In this document: piece after piece, positions 1-7,513 of the stretch
Position numbering within the stretch: the first letter of the stretch is position 1
Layout: the number at the start of each line of letters is the position of its first letter
Assembly: GCA_902494715.1 (NCBI GenBank)
Contig: CABUUJ010000051.1
Location: forward strand, 1 to 15,304
Length of the DNA: 15,304 bases
Direction: 5' to 3'
Origin: an uncultured Collinsella sp.
GTDB lineage: Bacteria > Actinomycetota > Coriobacteriia > Coriobacteriales > Coriobacteriaceae
Made by a program: the position numbers and the translations under genes
The notes under the pieces: generated by a model
What the model saw: the letters and a program-made list of their open reading frames with translations, nothing else
Told to the model about the DNA's origin: nothing
Database searches by the model: none

Positions 1-392
1 CCCCCCCCCCGAAGAGTTTTCGTCTGAATGGCCACGAAAAATCTCCTGGGTTTTATTGATACCGGGGTGAACGATAAATCACCCTTGTTACAGCTTTATC
101 TATTGTCTTTCAATCAGCTTGCCGTGTCATGGGGTTTTCTGCAAAAGGAATCGTTTTTACCTCGCGCGGTTTGTTGCTCAACAATGCTGCGAATAGCGTG
201 AATGCCTTGTGATTTGCCTCCATGCCGTTCGCGCATGTGAACACGCTTGCCCGCATAAAGTAACGCCCATAAATAGAAACTGAGCCCCGTTGACTTGAAT
301 CATCGGACATCCCGGGCACATCGGAATATGGTCTATCCGCATACGGTTGATTTACCAAATGAATTATGACTACGAAAACCGATGTCGCCGCT
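1..392. other. Intergenic/terminal region with poly-C run and no convincing gene
   Basis: The window opens with a run of ten C. It is followed by an imperfect hairpin (TTTTCGT 17-23 pairing with ACGAAAA 34-40) and a second inverted repeat (GGGTGA 65-70 pairing with TCACCC 79-84, 8-nt loop). Neither has a clean T-run, so neither is called a terminator. The composition is lower in GC than the neighbouring genes. The only open frame of note is the weak 82-codon frame listed separately. Confidence 0.5.
110..358 (-). CDS. Doubtful small hypothetical protein (82 aa)
   Basis: This frame lies 34 bp downstream of the exonuclease stop and runs in the same direction. At full length it would begin at a TTG (358) with no visible Shine-Dalgarno. 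Shorter in-frame ATG starts exist, for example the Met of the residues GRYFMRASVF, but none has a good ribosome-binding site. The product would be soluble and basic, with no signal peptide, membrane segment or metal motif that I can see, and I recognise no family. It may be a chance frame in an intergenic region. It is listed because it is the only candidate between position 1 and the exonuclease gene. Confidence 0.2.
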   Translation of the reverse strand: MVNQPYADRPYSDVPGMSDDSSQRGSVSIYGRYFMRASVFTCANGMEANHKAFTLFAALLSNKPREVKTIPFAENPMTRQAD

Positions 393-1127
393 CTACCTCC
401 CCTCCGCCTTCAGCTTCAGAAGCAAGTCGCCCAGCTCGGGGCACTTCTTGGAAAGGCGCGTCTGAGCTCGCTCGCCCATCCCCCACCGTTGGCGGACTTC
501 CTGGGCGCGCGGGCTCACGCGGTAGCCCCCGTCCATCACCTGCTTGAGCAACTTGGCGGTCACGCGCGCATCGGCTAGGGCGCTGTGGGCATGGCCCGTC
601 GACTCGTCAAACTCGATGCCAAACCACGTCGCCGCGTCACTCAAAGAGACGCGCCCGTGGCTGCCCACGTCCATGATCGAGGTGTAAAACGCCTGCAGGT
701 CAGGCCAGTCCGTAGGAAATGCGGAAAGGTCTATGTGCTTTGCCTGGCACTCGGTCAAAAGCTGTCGACGATCCGTCCCGCTCCAGCAAACTATCTGGGC
801 GGAGTAGCGGCCGATCCAATCGCTGAGCCTTTTGATCACCACGTAGAGCGGATCGGCCATCGCGGTGTCCACAGCCGATATCCCCGTAAGCTCGCGGACG
901 GGAAACGCAACGCCTTCGGTCAATTCCGTCTGCACAAACTGCGAGAACTCGCCCATAACGTTGCCGTGATAGTCGAGCTTGACGGCACCGACCTCGATAA
1001 TCTCGTTGCGCAGTCCACGGCGCTGGCGCTGCTTTGGCACCGGCGCAAACTCAAAGTCCAGCACAATCTGGCGCGCAAAGTTCGTCGTATCGATAGCCGA
1101 GATACCCGGTGTCTTTTCAGCTGACAC
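393..1127 (-). CDS. DEDDh-family 3'-5' exonuclease
   Basis: Predicted RNase H-fold 3'-5' exonuclease of about 244 aa that would remove nucleotides from DNA or RNA 3' ends with two metal ions. With the GTG start at 1127, Exo I is LDFEF (Asp24, Glu26), Exo II contains WSGTD (Asp119), and Exo III is HSALADA (His181, Asp186), so all DEDDh residues are present. The domain fills residues 20-200 and is followed by a basic tail of about 40 residues. The layout resembles KapD/ERI-1-like exonucleases more than the DnaQ epsilon subunit. The frame stays open to a TTG at 1238 that would overlap the ATPase gene. I chose the GTG because GGAGAAAGG sits 8 nt upstream of it and the extra 37 residues look non-conserved (CVCVRTSAY). 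It lies 97 bp downstream of the ATPase on the same strand, perhaps co-transcribed. The substrate cannot be told from sequence. Confidence 0.85.
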   Translation of the reverse strand: MSAEKTPGISAIDTTNFARQIVLDFEFAPVPKQRQRRGLRNEIIEVGAVKLDYHGNVMGEFSQFVQTELTEGVAFPVRELTGISAVDTAMADPLYVVIKRLSDWIGRYSAQIVCWSGTDRRQLLTECQAKHIDLSAFPTDWPDLQAFYTSIMDVGSHGRVSLSDAATWFGIEFDESTGHAHSALADARVTAKLLKQVMDGGYRVSPRAQEVRQRWGMGERAQTRLSKKCPELGDLLLKLKAEGR

Positions 1128-1224
1128 GGTTAGGGCCTTTCTCCGTTGCCTGCCGCTTACTACATAGGCGGCTACATTGCCGTAAGAATAGGCGCTCGTG
1201 CGGACACAAACACAGGACGGGCCC

Positions 1225-2604
1225 TCACATCTCGGCAAACGAGATCAGCTTGACGTCTCCCCTACTCTCCGCGGCATCCCGACATCCCTGCGTAAAGCCG
1301 CTTTTTGAGAAAAGTGCATAGCTTTTTCGTTGCCGTCTAAAGAGCTCGCTTCGGTGCACGAGCTTTTGCAGCACGTCTTCACCCGTCGGTTCATTGCGCC
1401 ATTTGCACTCCGCAAACAGCGCGGCGCCCTCGCCATCGTCAACAATCAAGTCGATTTCTTCCTGCGTATGTGTGCGATTATCCGTCCCCCACCAGCGCCC
1501 AACGCTTGCCGGAACCACATCGAGCTGCCCCGCCCGCGCAAGTTCGTACACGTATTGTCTGCATATAAGCTCAAAGACCGTACCCATGTAATCCGATACG
1601 TGCGGCTCAATGCGCTTATACGCCATCTCGGCCATATCGTTTTGAATCAGCCCGATGTTCTGCGGAACAAACTTGTACCAGAACCTAAACATCTGGTCGC
1701 TCAGCAGATACACGGCTCGCTTATTGCTCGTCTCGTTTAGGGGCAGCTCGCGCTCGACAATTCCAAGTGACGCCAGCTTATCCACATAGCTCTTTACGTT
1801 GCTCGCAGGGATTCCCGTAGAGCTCGCAATCTCCGAGATCCTCGAGCGTCCCTGGGCAATTGCTTGCACGATCGCATCATATTGCTCGGGATTGCGGCAC
1901 TCTTGCAATAGCAGGTTGCTCGGCTCCTCAAAGAGATAGCCCGTAGGAGTAAGAAAAAGACGTTTGATGTTGTCCTTGAGCGGTGCGACAGGATCAACTT
2001 TCTCGATATATGCAGGAATGCCACCCGTCATGCCATAGCAAACCGCAGCGTCTTCGCGACCCATGCTCTGCCACAGGCCGAGGGTCGTCGTAAAATCGAG
2101 CGGCATGATCTTAAACTGGGCCGTACGCCTACCGTATAGCGGACTCTCGTAGCCCAGCACCTGTTCCTCCATAAACGAAAGCGACGACCCGCACAGGATA
2201 AGCATGAGCTTGGTCTCTTTGTACAAGTGATCGATCTTGTCTTGCAGCAACGAGCTGATCTCGGGATTCGATTGGGCGAGATAGGGATACTCGTCAATCA
2301 CGACAATCAAACGTTCCGTGCGAGCCATGGTGGCCAACGCATCGAATGCTTCGTCAAAACTGCGAAACGACACGCCTGCAGTACCAACCGAGCCTGCAAG
2401 TATCACCTGGCTAAAGCCGTGCAGGTTTGCCTCTGCATTGGTGCGACGAGCTTGAAAGTAAATAGCCTTCTTGCCTTGGATGAACTCTGTGATAAGGCGC
2501 GTTTTGCCCACACGACGGCGGCCGTAAATCACGGGCATCTCAAAGAAGCCCGTGCCATACAGTCGATTGAGCTCGGACATTTCCGCTGTTCTTCCGATAA
2601 ACAT
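1225..2604 (-). CDS. AAA-type ATPase with winged helix and DUF234 nuclease-like C-terminus
   Basis: A 459-aa ATP-binding protein of the archaeal-ATPase_2/DUF234 type. The Walker A is GRRRVGKT (28-35), the Walker B is LIVVIDE (Asp104/Glu105), and a sensor-like LILCGSS follows near 135-141. A winged-helix segment lies around 245-290 (ISEIASSTGIPASNVKSYV). The C-terminal part has the spacing of a PD-(D/E)xK nuclease core, EEIDLIVDD then FAECKW (Asp385, Glu399, Lys401). The family is common and often multicopy in gut anaerobes. Its role is not settled, with suggestions ranging from defence or mobile-element functions to DNA transactions. The ATG at 2604 is supported by AAGGAAGG 8 nt upstream. A 24-bp-arm palindrome sits 16-70 bp upstream and may be its operator. 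No frameshift or missing catalytic residue was seen. Confidence 0.88.
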   Translation of the reverse strand: MFIGRTAEMSELNRLYGTGFFEMPVIYGRRRVGKTRLITEFIQGKKAIYFQARRTNAEANLHGFSQVILAGSVGTAGVSFRSFDEAFDALATMARTERLIVVIDEYPYLAQSNPEISSLLQDKIDHLYKETKLMLILCGSSLSFMEEQVLGYESPLYGRRTAQFKIMPLDFTTTLGLWQSMGREDAAVCYGMTGGIPAYIEKVDPVAPLKDNIKRLFLTPTGYLFEEPSNLLLQECRNPEQYDAIVQAIAQGRSRISEIASSTGIPASNVKSYVDKLASLGIVERELPLNETSNKRAVYLLSDQMFRFWYKFVPQNIGLIQNDMAEMAYKRIEPHVSDYMGTVFELICRQYVYELARAGQLDVVPASVGRWWGTDNRTHTQEEIDLIVDDGEGAALFAECKWRNEPTGEDVLQKLVHRSELFRRQRKSYALFSKSGFTQGCRDAAESRGDVKLISFAEM

Positions 2605-2620
2605 GGGGCTATCCTTCCTT

Positions 2621-2674
2621 TACGTTATAGCTAGCTATATTATACCTTCCTATAATATAGCTATCTATAACGTA
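2621..2674 (-). promoter_or_regulatory. Long AT-rich palindrome at the ATPase promoter
   Basis: The left arm (2621-2644) and right arm (2651-2674) are each 24 nt and match as inverted repeats at 23 of 24 positions, around the 6-nt centre CCTTCC. Both arms carry TATAAT-like hexamers: 2651-2656 read on the + strand, and its mirror at 2639-2644 on the minus strand. The minus-strand TATAAT is about 35 bp from the ATPase start and is a plausible -10. No good -35 was found at 17 bp. The arrangement suits a dimeric or tetrameric operator covering a promoter. A cruciform or RNA hairpin is also possible. Confidence 0.6.
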
Positions 2675-3072
2675 ATTCGACAAGCGGCGCACGCAAAAGG
2701 GACGGTACACCACCGCACGTGGCCCGTTCCGGAAAATGTATCCCGTTCTGGAGCCAAAAACTGGGCCGTAGTTTCCGCAGGTACAAGACGACGATCCGCC
2801 GCCCTTATCACATGCCTTCAAATATGCGATCCAGAAACATAAAACAGCAGATAGAATGCTCTTTTTCAAAAAGTACACGTCCCGAAACTTACCAAGACTT
2901 CATATCCAGTTACCGTTCACGGTCGCCAATTACCGCCCACCGATTCAAACAAGAAATATGTCGCCAAAAGCAGGTCATCTACCTGCATGGTTAGATTTTG
3001 GTCAACTTTTGGTCAGCTGAGCGGCAAGTTCCAGCTGATACGTTTTTGCTACCCAAAAGGAGGCGGTAGCTC
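2675..3072. other. Divergent intergenic region between ATPase and AbiEi-like gene
   Basis: No gene was seen in this stretch. It holds one stray copy of the 50-bp inverted repeat (2729-2778), a small hairpin (GCAGGT 2970-2975 pairing with ACCTGC 2981-2986), and two tandem copies of TTTTGGTCA (2996-3004 and 3007-3015, 11 bp apart). The tandem copies are just upstream of the AbiEi-like gene and could be part of its control region. No confident -35/-10 pair for that gene was found. Confidence 0.5.
2729..2778. repeat. Solitary copy of the 50-bp inverted repeat
   Basis: The 50-bp segment has the same plan as the array units at 4135-4616: CCGGAAA, five bases, TCCC, a middle containing TTCTGGAGCC, CTGGG, then GTTTCCGC. 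It is about 1.4 kb from the array, on the other side of the AbiEi-like gene. The right half is more diverged (CTGGGCCGTAG) than in most array copies. Confidence 0.75.
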
Positions 3073-4071
3073 ATGACCCATTGCAATGACCAGCTCATCG
3101 ACCAACTGCTCACTCAAGCCGAACAAGAGGGGCGCTGCCTGATTCCCCCGAGCACGGCGATCCGAAAAGCGCTCCTTCGGCGCGCCGGCGACATGGTTGT
3201 CTCCCCCATGCCGGGACTGTTCGCGCACAAAATGCGCTGGGATGAGCTCAACCGGGCGCAGCGTCATTGCGAGACTATTCGCGCCCTTGCGATCATCCAC
3301 CCCGATTGGACGTTCTGCTCGTTTTCGGCTGCCTGCCTGCTGGGGCTCGAGGTCTCGTGGCGACACCTGAATGTCGTGCATGTCTGCAGCGCCACCAAGC
3401 CGTCGGCTCGCCCGGGCGCGCATATTCAGCGGCACCAGATTGAGCCGGCCGGAGCAATACGCAGAGCCGGCATATCGGTAACGCCGCCCATCCAAACGGC
3501 CACAGATTGCCTGCTGCAAACTGGTTTTGCCGACGGCATGCCCATTGCCGATTCGGCGATCTCAAAGCTCGGCCTTGCGCCGGAACAGCTGACGGAGGCC
3601 GTTGAGCAACGAGCGACTGCCCGCAATGGTCGCGCGATTCGCACCGCCCTCACAACGCTTCGATATGCCGACGCCCGCGCCGAGAGCGGCGGGGAATCGG
3701 TCGCCCGAGCCATCATGATCGAGACGGGCTTTGCGCCCGACTGGCTTCAATACGAGCTGACAGACCCCTTCGATTCGACCGAAACCATGCGAACGGACTT
3801 TGCCTGGGAGCGCCAGGCACGAGAACTCACGCTGGGTGAGCTCGACGGGCTCATCAAATATACCGACCAGACCATGCTGGCCGGACGCACCACCGCCGAG
3901 GCGCTCGTTGCCGAACGCCAGCGCGAGGCACACCTATCGCTCTATGGCCACCCTCTGCTGCGCTTTACCATGAACGAGGTCCGCTCGGCAGGCATGCTCG
4001 CGAAAAAGCTGCAGACGGCAGGCATCCGGCAGACCGCGCTGCCGACATGGCTCAACGAGGTGGACCTGTAG
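3073..4071 (+). CDS. AbiEi-like protein with DUF559/Vsr-like nuclease-type C-terminus
   Basis: A 332-aa soluble protein of a family common in Actinomycetota, often annotated as AbiEi-family antitoxin-like. Residues 1-60 look like the AbiEi N-terminal winged-helix region (VVSPMPGLFA near 42-51). The middle carries the family hallmark HPDWTFCSFSAACLLGLEV (76-94). The C-terminal half contains ESGGESVARA (204-213) and DFAW (Asp242), with LGELDGLIKYTD (Glu256, Asp258, Lys262) in the position of the VEFDG...KY block of the Vsr/DUF559 endonuclease fold. That block is altered here (GELDG instead of VEFDG), so nuclease activity is uncertain. The ATG is set by AAAAGGAGG 9 nt upstream. No AbiEii-type nucleotidyltransferase toxin lies next to it, so a classical type IV toxin-antitoxin pair is not supported. 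The role may be regulatory or defensive; I cannot choose. Confidence 0.7.
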   Translation: MTHCNDQLIDQLLTQAEQEGRCLIPPSTAIRKALLRRAGDMVVSPMPGLFAHKMRWDELNRAQRHCETIRALAIIHPDWTFCSFSAACLLGLEVSWRHLNVVHVCSATKPSARPGAHIQRHQIEPAGAIRRAGISVTPPIQTATDCLLQTGFADGMPIADSAISKLGLAPEQLTEAVEQRATARNGRAIRTALTTLRYADARAESGGESVARAIMIETGFAPDWLQYELTDPFDSTETMRTDFAWERQARELTLGELDGLIKYTDQTMLAGRTTAEALVAERQREAHLSLYGHPLLRFTMNEVRSAGMLAKKLQTAGIRQTALPTWLNEVDL

Positions 4072-4103
4072 GAGCTGTTGAGCTTATGCCCGCCTGCCCA
4101 TCA

Positions 4104-4616
4104 AACTGGGGCACACTTTCCAGTTGGCGGCACCGCGGAAACCATATCTCAGATTGAGTGCTCAGAATGGGATGCGCCTTCCATATGGCATACCTAGCGG
4201 AAACCGTGTCCCGGAATCAAGGCCCAGAACGGGACACGCTTTCCGGCTGAAGCGCCCAGCGGAAACGGCATCCCGGAATAAACGCTCAAACTGGGACGCA
4301 ATTTCCGCTGAGGTTCCATCCGGAAACTGTGTCCCACTCCGAGCGTCAATTCTGGGATGAACTTTCCGCCAGAGGGTTCAGCCGGAAACGGCATCCCACT
4401 CTGAAGCGAAATTCTGGGACGCAGTTTCCGGTTGAGGGCTGTTCCGGAAAGTGCGTCCCATTCCAGGCGCGGATTCCGGGATGCACTTTCCGTTTGAAGC
4501 TCCAACCGGAAAGTGCATCCCACTCTGGAGCCAAATTCCGGGATGCGCTTTCCGCTAGAGGCTCAAAAGGAAAGCGCGTCCCATTCTGAGGCTTGAATCC
4601 GGAACACAGTTTCCGC
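4104..4616. repeat. Array of about 8.5 diverged 50-bp inverted repeats, 62-bp period
   Basis: Full units lie at 4135-4182, 4197-4246, 4259-4308, 4320-4369, 4382-4431, 4444-4493, 4506-4555 and 4568-4616, with a right half only at 4104-4121. Start-to-start steps are 62, 62, 61, 62, 62, 62 and 62 bp. Each unit is itself an inverted repeat: CCGGAAA, five variable bases, TCCC, a middle of about 17 bases, GGGA, five variable bases, TTTCCGC. Spacers are about 12 bp and share no obvious sequence. The array can be read as half-units in alternating orientation every 31 bp. It fills the gap between two convergent genes. Several short frames run through it on both strands, but a 62-bp period shifts frame each unit, so it is treated as non-coding. 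I do not recognise a named family. Confidence 0.9.
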
Positions 4617-4620
4617 TCCA

Positions 4621-4655
4621 AACAAAAGGCCCCGGCTCGCGATGGAGCCGGGGCC
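4621..4655 (-). terminator. Rho-independent terminator of the purine operon
   Basis: A perfect 11-bp GC-rich stem (4628-4638 pairing with 4645-4655, loop GCGATG) is followed on the minus strand by TTTTGTT (4627-4621). It lies 68 bp beyond the stop of the xanthine dehydrogenase gene, the last gene of the minus-strand operon. On the + strand there is no T-run, so it acts in one direction. Confidence 0.9.
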
Positions 4656-4723
4656 AAAGGTGCAGCATATACAGTTGGTGTTGTGCGCGAACAGCCCATC
4701 AGCAATGCCGTCTGCGCCCTACC

Positions 4724-7501
4724 CTACCCACGGTGACGGGCGCGGCTGTACGGCGTATCCACCATGGGCAGATCCGGACGCAGCTTGCCGTCAAACGCGC
4801 GATAGGCGTTCTGTACGGCGGGCGCCGTGGGGATCGTTGCGATCTCGCCGATGCCCTTGCCGCCGTATGCCACGGGCAGCAGCTCGTCCTTCTCCACGTA
4901 GATGGCGTGGATATCCGGAATCTCGGGCGCACGGAACAGTCCGAGCGTGCCGTACCTTGCCTGGGGCACGCAGTCCTTGAGCGGCCAATCCTCGGTAAGC
5001 GCATAGCCCATACCCATGAGCACGCCGCCTTCGATCTGACCTTGGATGGAGATGGGGTTGACCACCTTGCCGGAATCGTGCGCAGCATAGACCTCGCTCA
5101 CGCGGCCGTCATCATCCAGAATGACCACATGCGTGGCAAAGCCGTAGCAGATGTGGCTCTTGGGGTTGGGAACGTCGGCGCCCAGCTTGTCGGTCGGCTC
5201 CAAGTACACGTAGCCAAACTCGCAGCCCTCGAGCGCCTTGATGGCGGCAGCGGGATCTTGAGGATGCATACCCTGGCCGGCGACGAGTTCCTGTGTGTGC
5301 AGCTGATAGGCGCGACCGTCGTCGTACTCGATCTTGACGCCGTCGCCATGCGCGCTCACGGGAGCATCGGGCGCAGGCTTGCCAGCCTCGATGCCAACCA
5401 TAGCATCGCGCAGCAGGAAGGCGGCACCGCGCACGGCCTCGCCGGTCACGACCGTCTGACGCGAGCCAGACGTGGTGCCGGAGTCGGGGGCGTTCTCGGT
5501 AGAGCACTCACCGTTGGCGATGCAGCGAAGCGGCAAGCCACATGCCTCGGCAACGTCCTGCAAAAAGACGGTATTGCAACCCTGGCCGATGTCGGACGTG
5601 GCGGCATAGACCGTAGCCACGCCATTCTCGACGCGAATCTTGCAGCGGCCGGCATCGGGCAGACCCACGCCCACGCCGGCGTTCTTCATGGCGCAGGCGA
5701 TACCGGCGTGTCCGGGATGCGCGTAGTAGGCATCCTTGACCTCGAGCAGCGTCTCCTTAAGCGCCGTGGAGCAATCGGCAATCTGGCCGTTGGGCAAAAC
5801 CTCGCCCGGCTCGATAGCGTTACGGTAGCGGATCTCCCACGGATCCAGGCCGACCTTCTCGGCCAGCAGGTCGATCAGGCTCTCGAGCGCAAACTCGGAC
5901 TGGCACACGCCAAAGCCGCGGTACGCGCCGGCGGGCGGGTTGTTGGTGTAGTAGCCAAAACCGCGAATGTCGGTGTTCTGGTACTTGTAGGGGCCGACGG
6001 CATGCGTGCAGGCGCGCTCGAGCACCGGGCCGCACAGCGACGCGTAGGCACCGGTATCAAAGTTAATCTCGCAATCCAGGCCGGTAAAGTTGCCCTCGGC
6101 ATCGCAGCCCAGCGTAAAGGTGCCGTCCATGGCGTGGCGCTTGGGATGGAACGCAAGCGACTCGGCACGCGTGAGCTTGCACTTCACGGGACGCTGGAAC
6201 TTATATGCGGCGAGCGCGGCCAGGTGCTGGATGGACACGTCCTCCTTGCCGCCAAAGCCACCGCCCACGAGCATGGTCTCGACGACCACGCGCTCGGGCT
6301 CGTTGTCCCAGCCAAACATGTGGGCGCACTCTTTGCGCGTATCGTAGGCGCCCTGGTCGGTCGACTGCACCTTGACGCCGTTCTTGTACGGGAAGGCGAC
6401 GGCGCACTCGGGCTCCAAGAAGGCATGCTCAGTAAAGGGCGTGGTAAAGCGCTGCGTCACGGTGAACGCGCTCTCCGCCAGTGCCTTGGCGGCGTCGCCA
6501 CGCGTCACGTGACGGCTCTGGCATACATTGTCCTTGAGCTCCACCGTGTTGCCAAAGGCAAAGAAGCTGTCGTGCAGGCGCGGGGCGTCGGTGGCCTTGG
6601 CCTCGGCGATGTTGCGCACGGGCTCCAGCGGCTCGTAATCGATCTTTACGAGCTTCTTGGCCTTCTCGAGCGTCGCCTCGTCCTCGGCAACCACCAGCAC
6701 GATGGCGTCACCCACGCAGCGGGTGATATCGCCCTGGGCGATCATGACGTCCCAGTCCTGGATAAGGTGGCCGACCTGGTTGACCGGCACGTCCTCGGCG
6801 CGCAGGATGCCCACCACGCCGGGCAGGACCTCAGCCTTGGAGGTATCGATGGAGAGCACGCGGGCGCGCGGATACTTGGAGCGCACGGCGCTAGCATAGG
6901 TCAGGCCCGGCTGATCGAGCTCGTCGATGTCGTCGGGATACTTGCCCTCGCCGAGCACCTTCTTGCGCACGTCGATACGGAAGGCGCGCTTGCCCACGCC
7001 GTAGTCGTCGCCGCGCTCCAGGTCCTCGTCGATCTGCTTTTCGCCGCGGAGCACCGCTGCGGCCAGCGAGATGCCCTCGATAATCTTTTTGTAGCCGGTG
7101 CAACGGCAGACGTTGCCGCGGATGGCGTACTTGATCTGCTCCTCGGTAGGCTCGGGATCTTCTGCGATCAGCGCTGCACCCGCCATGACCATGCCGGGGA
7201 TGCAAAAGCCGCACTGCACGGCGCCCACGGCGCCAAAGGCGTACACAAAGGCCTCGCGCACGTCCTCGGGCAGGCCCTCGACGGTCACGATGTTGCGGCC
7301 GGCGGCAAGCGCGGTGGTCAGCACGCAGGCCTTGACGGCCGCACCGTCCACATGGATGGTGCAGGTACCGCAGGCGCCCTCGGAGCAGCCATCCTTGGCG
7401 GAGTGAATGTGCAGGTCGTCGCGCAGGTAGCGGAGCAGCGGCTTGTTCTGAGTCGTCGTGCGCTCGACGCCGTTAACGGTAAAAGTGAATTCCTGTGCCA
7501 T
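4724..7501 (-). CDS. Selenium-type xanthine dehydrogenase: 2Fe-2S domain fused to Mo-binding domain
   Basis: A 925-aa molybdenum hydroxylase that interconverts xanthine and urate (or related purines). Residues 1-160 are the two-cluster 2Fe-2S module: Cys39, 44, 47 and 59 (CSEGACGTC...), then Cys97, 100, 132 and 134 (CGFC...CRC). Residues from about 171 form the molybdopterin domain with FTEHAFLEPE (356-365), GGGFGGKE (413-420), GAYRGFG (525-531), DIGQGC (637-642) and the catalytic-Glu motif GKGIGE (Glu886). The 2Fe-2S module and domain order closely resemble the selenium-dependent XDH family (TIGR03311), better than E. coli XdhD, whose N-terminal cysteines are degenerate. No FAD domain or FAD subunit is present here. 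The start is set by AAGGGA about 7 nt upstream, 12 bp after the ferredoxin stop. Selenium use is inferred from family and context; there is no in-frame TGA. In a gut anaerobe it may run toward xanthine. Confidence 0.92.
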   Translation of the reverse strand: MAQEFTFTVNGVERTTTQNKPLLRYLRDDLHIHSAKDGCSEGACGTCTIHVDGAAVKACVLTTALAAGRNIVTVEGLPEDVREAFVYAFGAVGAVQCGFCIPGMVMAGAALIAEDPEPTEEQIKYAIRGNVCRCTGYKKIIEGISLAAAVLRGEKQIDEDLERGDDYGVGKRAFRIDVRKKVLGEGKYPDDIDELDQPGLTYASAVRSKYPRARVLSIDTSKAEVLPGVVGILRAEDVPVNQVGHLIQDWDVMIAQGDITRCVGDAIVLVVAEDEATLEKAKKLVKIDYEPLEPVRNIAEAKATDAPRLHDSFFAFGNTVELKDNVCQSRHVTRGDAAKALAESAFTVTQRFTTPFTEHAFLEPECAVAFPYKNGVKVQSTDQGAYDTRKECAHMFGWDNEPERVVVETMLVGGGFGGKEDVSIQHLAALAAYKFQRPVKCKLTRAESLAFHPKRHAMDGTFTLGCDAEGNFTGLDCEINFDTGAYASLCGPVLERACTHAVGPYKYQNTDIRGFGYYTNNPPAGAYRGFGVCQSEFALESLIDLLAEKVGLDPWEIRYRNAIEPGEVLPNGQIADCSTALKETLLEVKDAYYAHPGHAGIACAMKNAGVGVGLPDAGRCKIRVENGVATVYAATSDIGQGCNTVFLQDVAEACGLPLRCIANGECSTENAPDSGTTSGSRQTVVTGEAVRGAAFLLRDAMVGIEAGKPAPDAPVSAHGDGVKIEYDDGRAYQLHTQELVAGQGMHPQDPAAAIKALEGCEFGYVYLEPTDKLGADVPNPKSHICYGFATHVVILDDDGRVSEVYAAHDSGKVVNPISIQGQIEGGVLMGMGYALTEDWPLKDCVPQARYGTLGLFRAPEIPDIHAIYVEKDELLPVAYGGKGIGEIATIPTAPAVQNAYRAFDGKLRPDLPMVDTPYSRARHRG

Positions 7502-7513
7502 GGTGATTCCCTT

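Noticed and set aside
1128..1238. N-terminal extension of the exonuclease from a TTG at 1238
   Set aside because: It lacks a ribosome-binding site, overlaps the ATPase stop, and a well-placed Shine-Dalgarno supports the GTG at 1127.
3073..4071. Complete type IV toxin-antitoxin pair
   Set aside because: No AbiEii-like nucleotidyltransferase gene is adjacent on either side.
4104..4616. CRISPR array
   Set aside because: Units are palindromic and diverged, spacers are only about 12 bp, and no cas genes are present.
4124..4705. Several short frames through the repeat array on both strands
   Set aside because: Their repetitive peptides come from the 62-bp repeat read in shifting frames, with no ribosome-binding sites.
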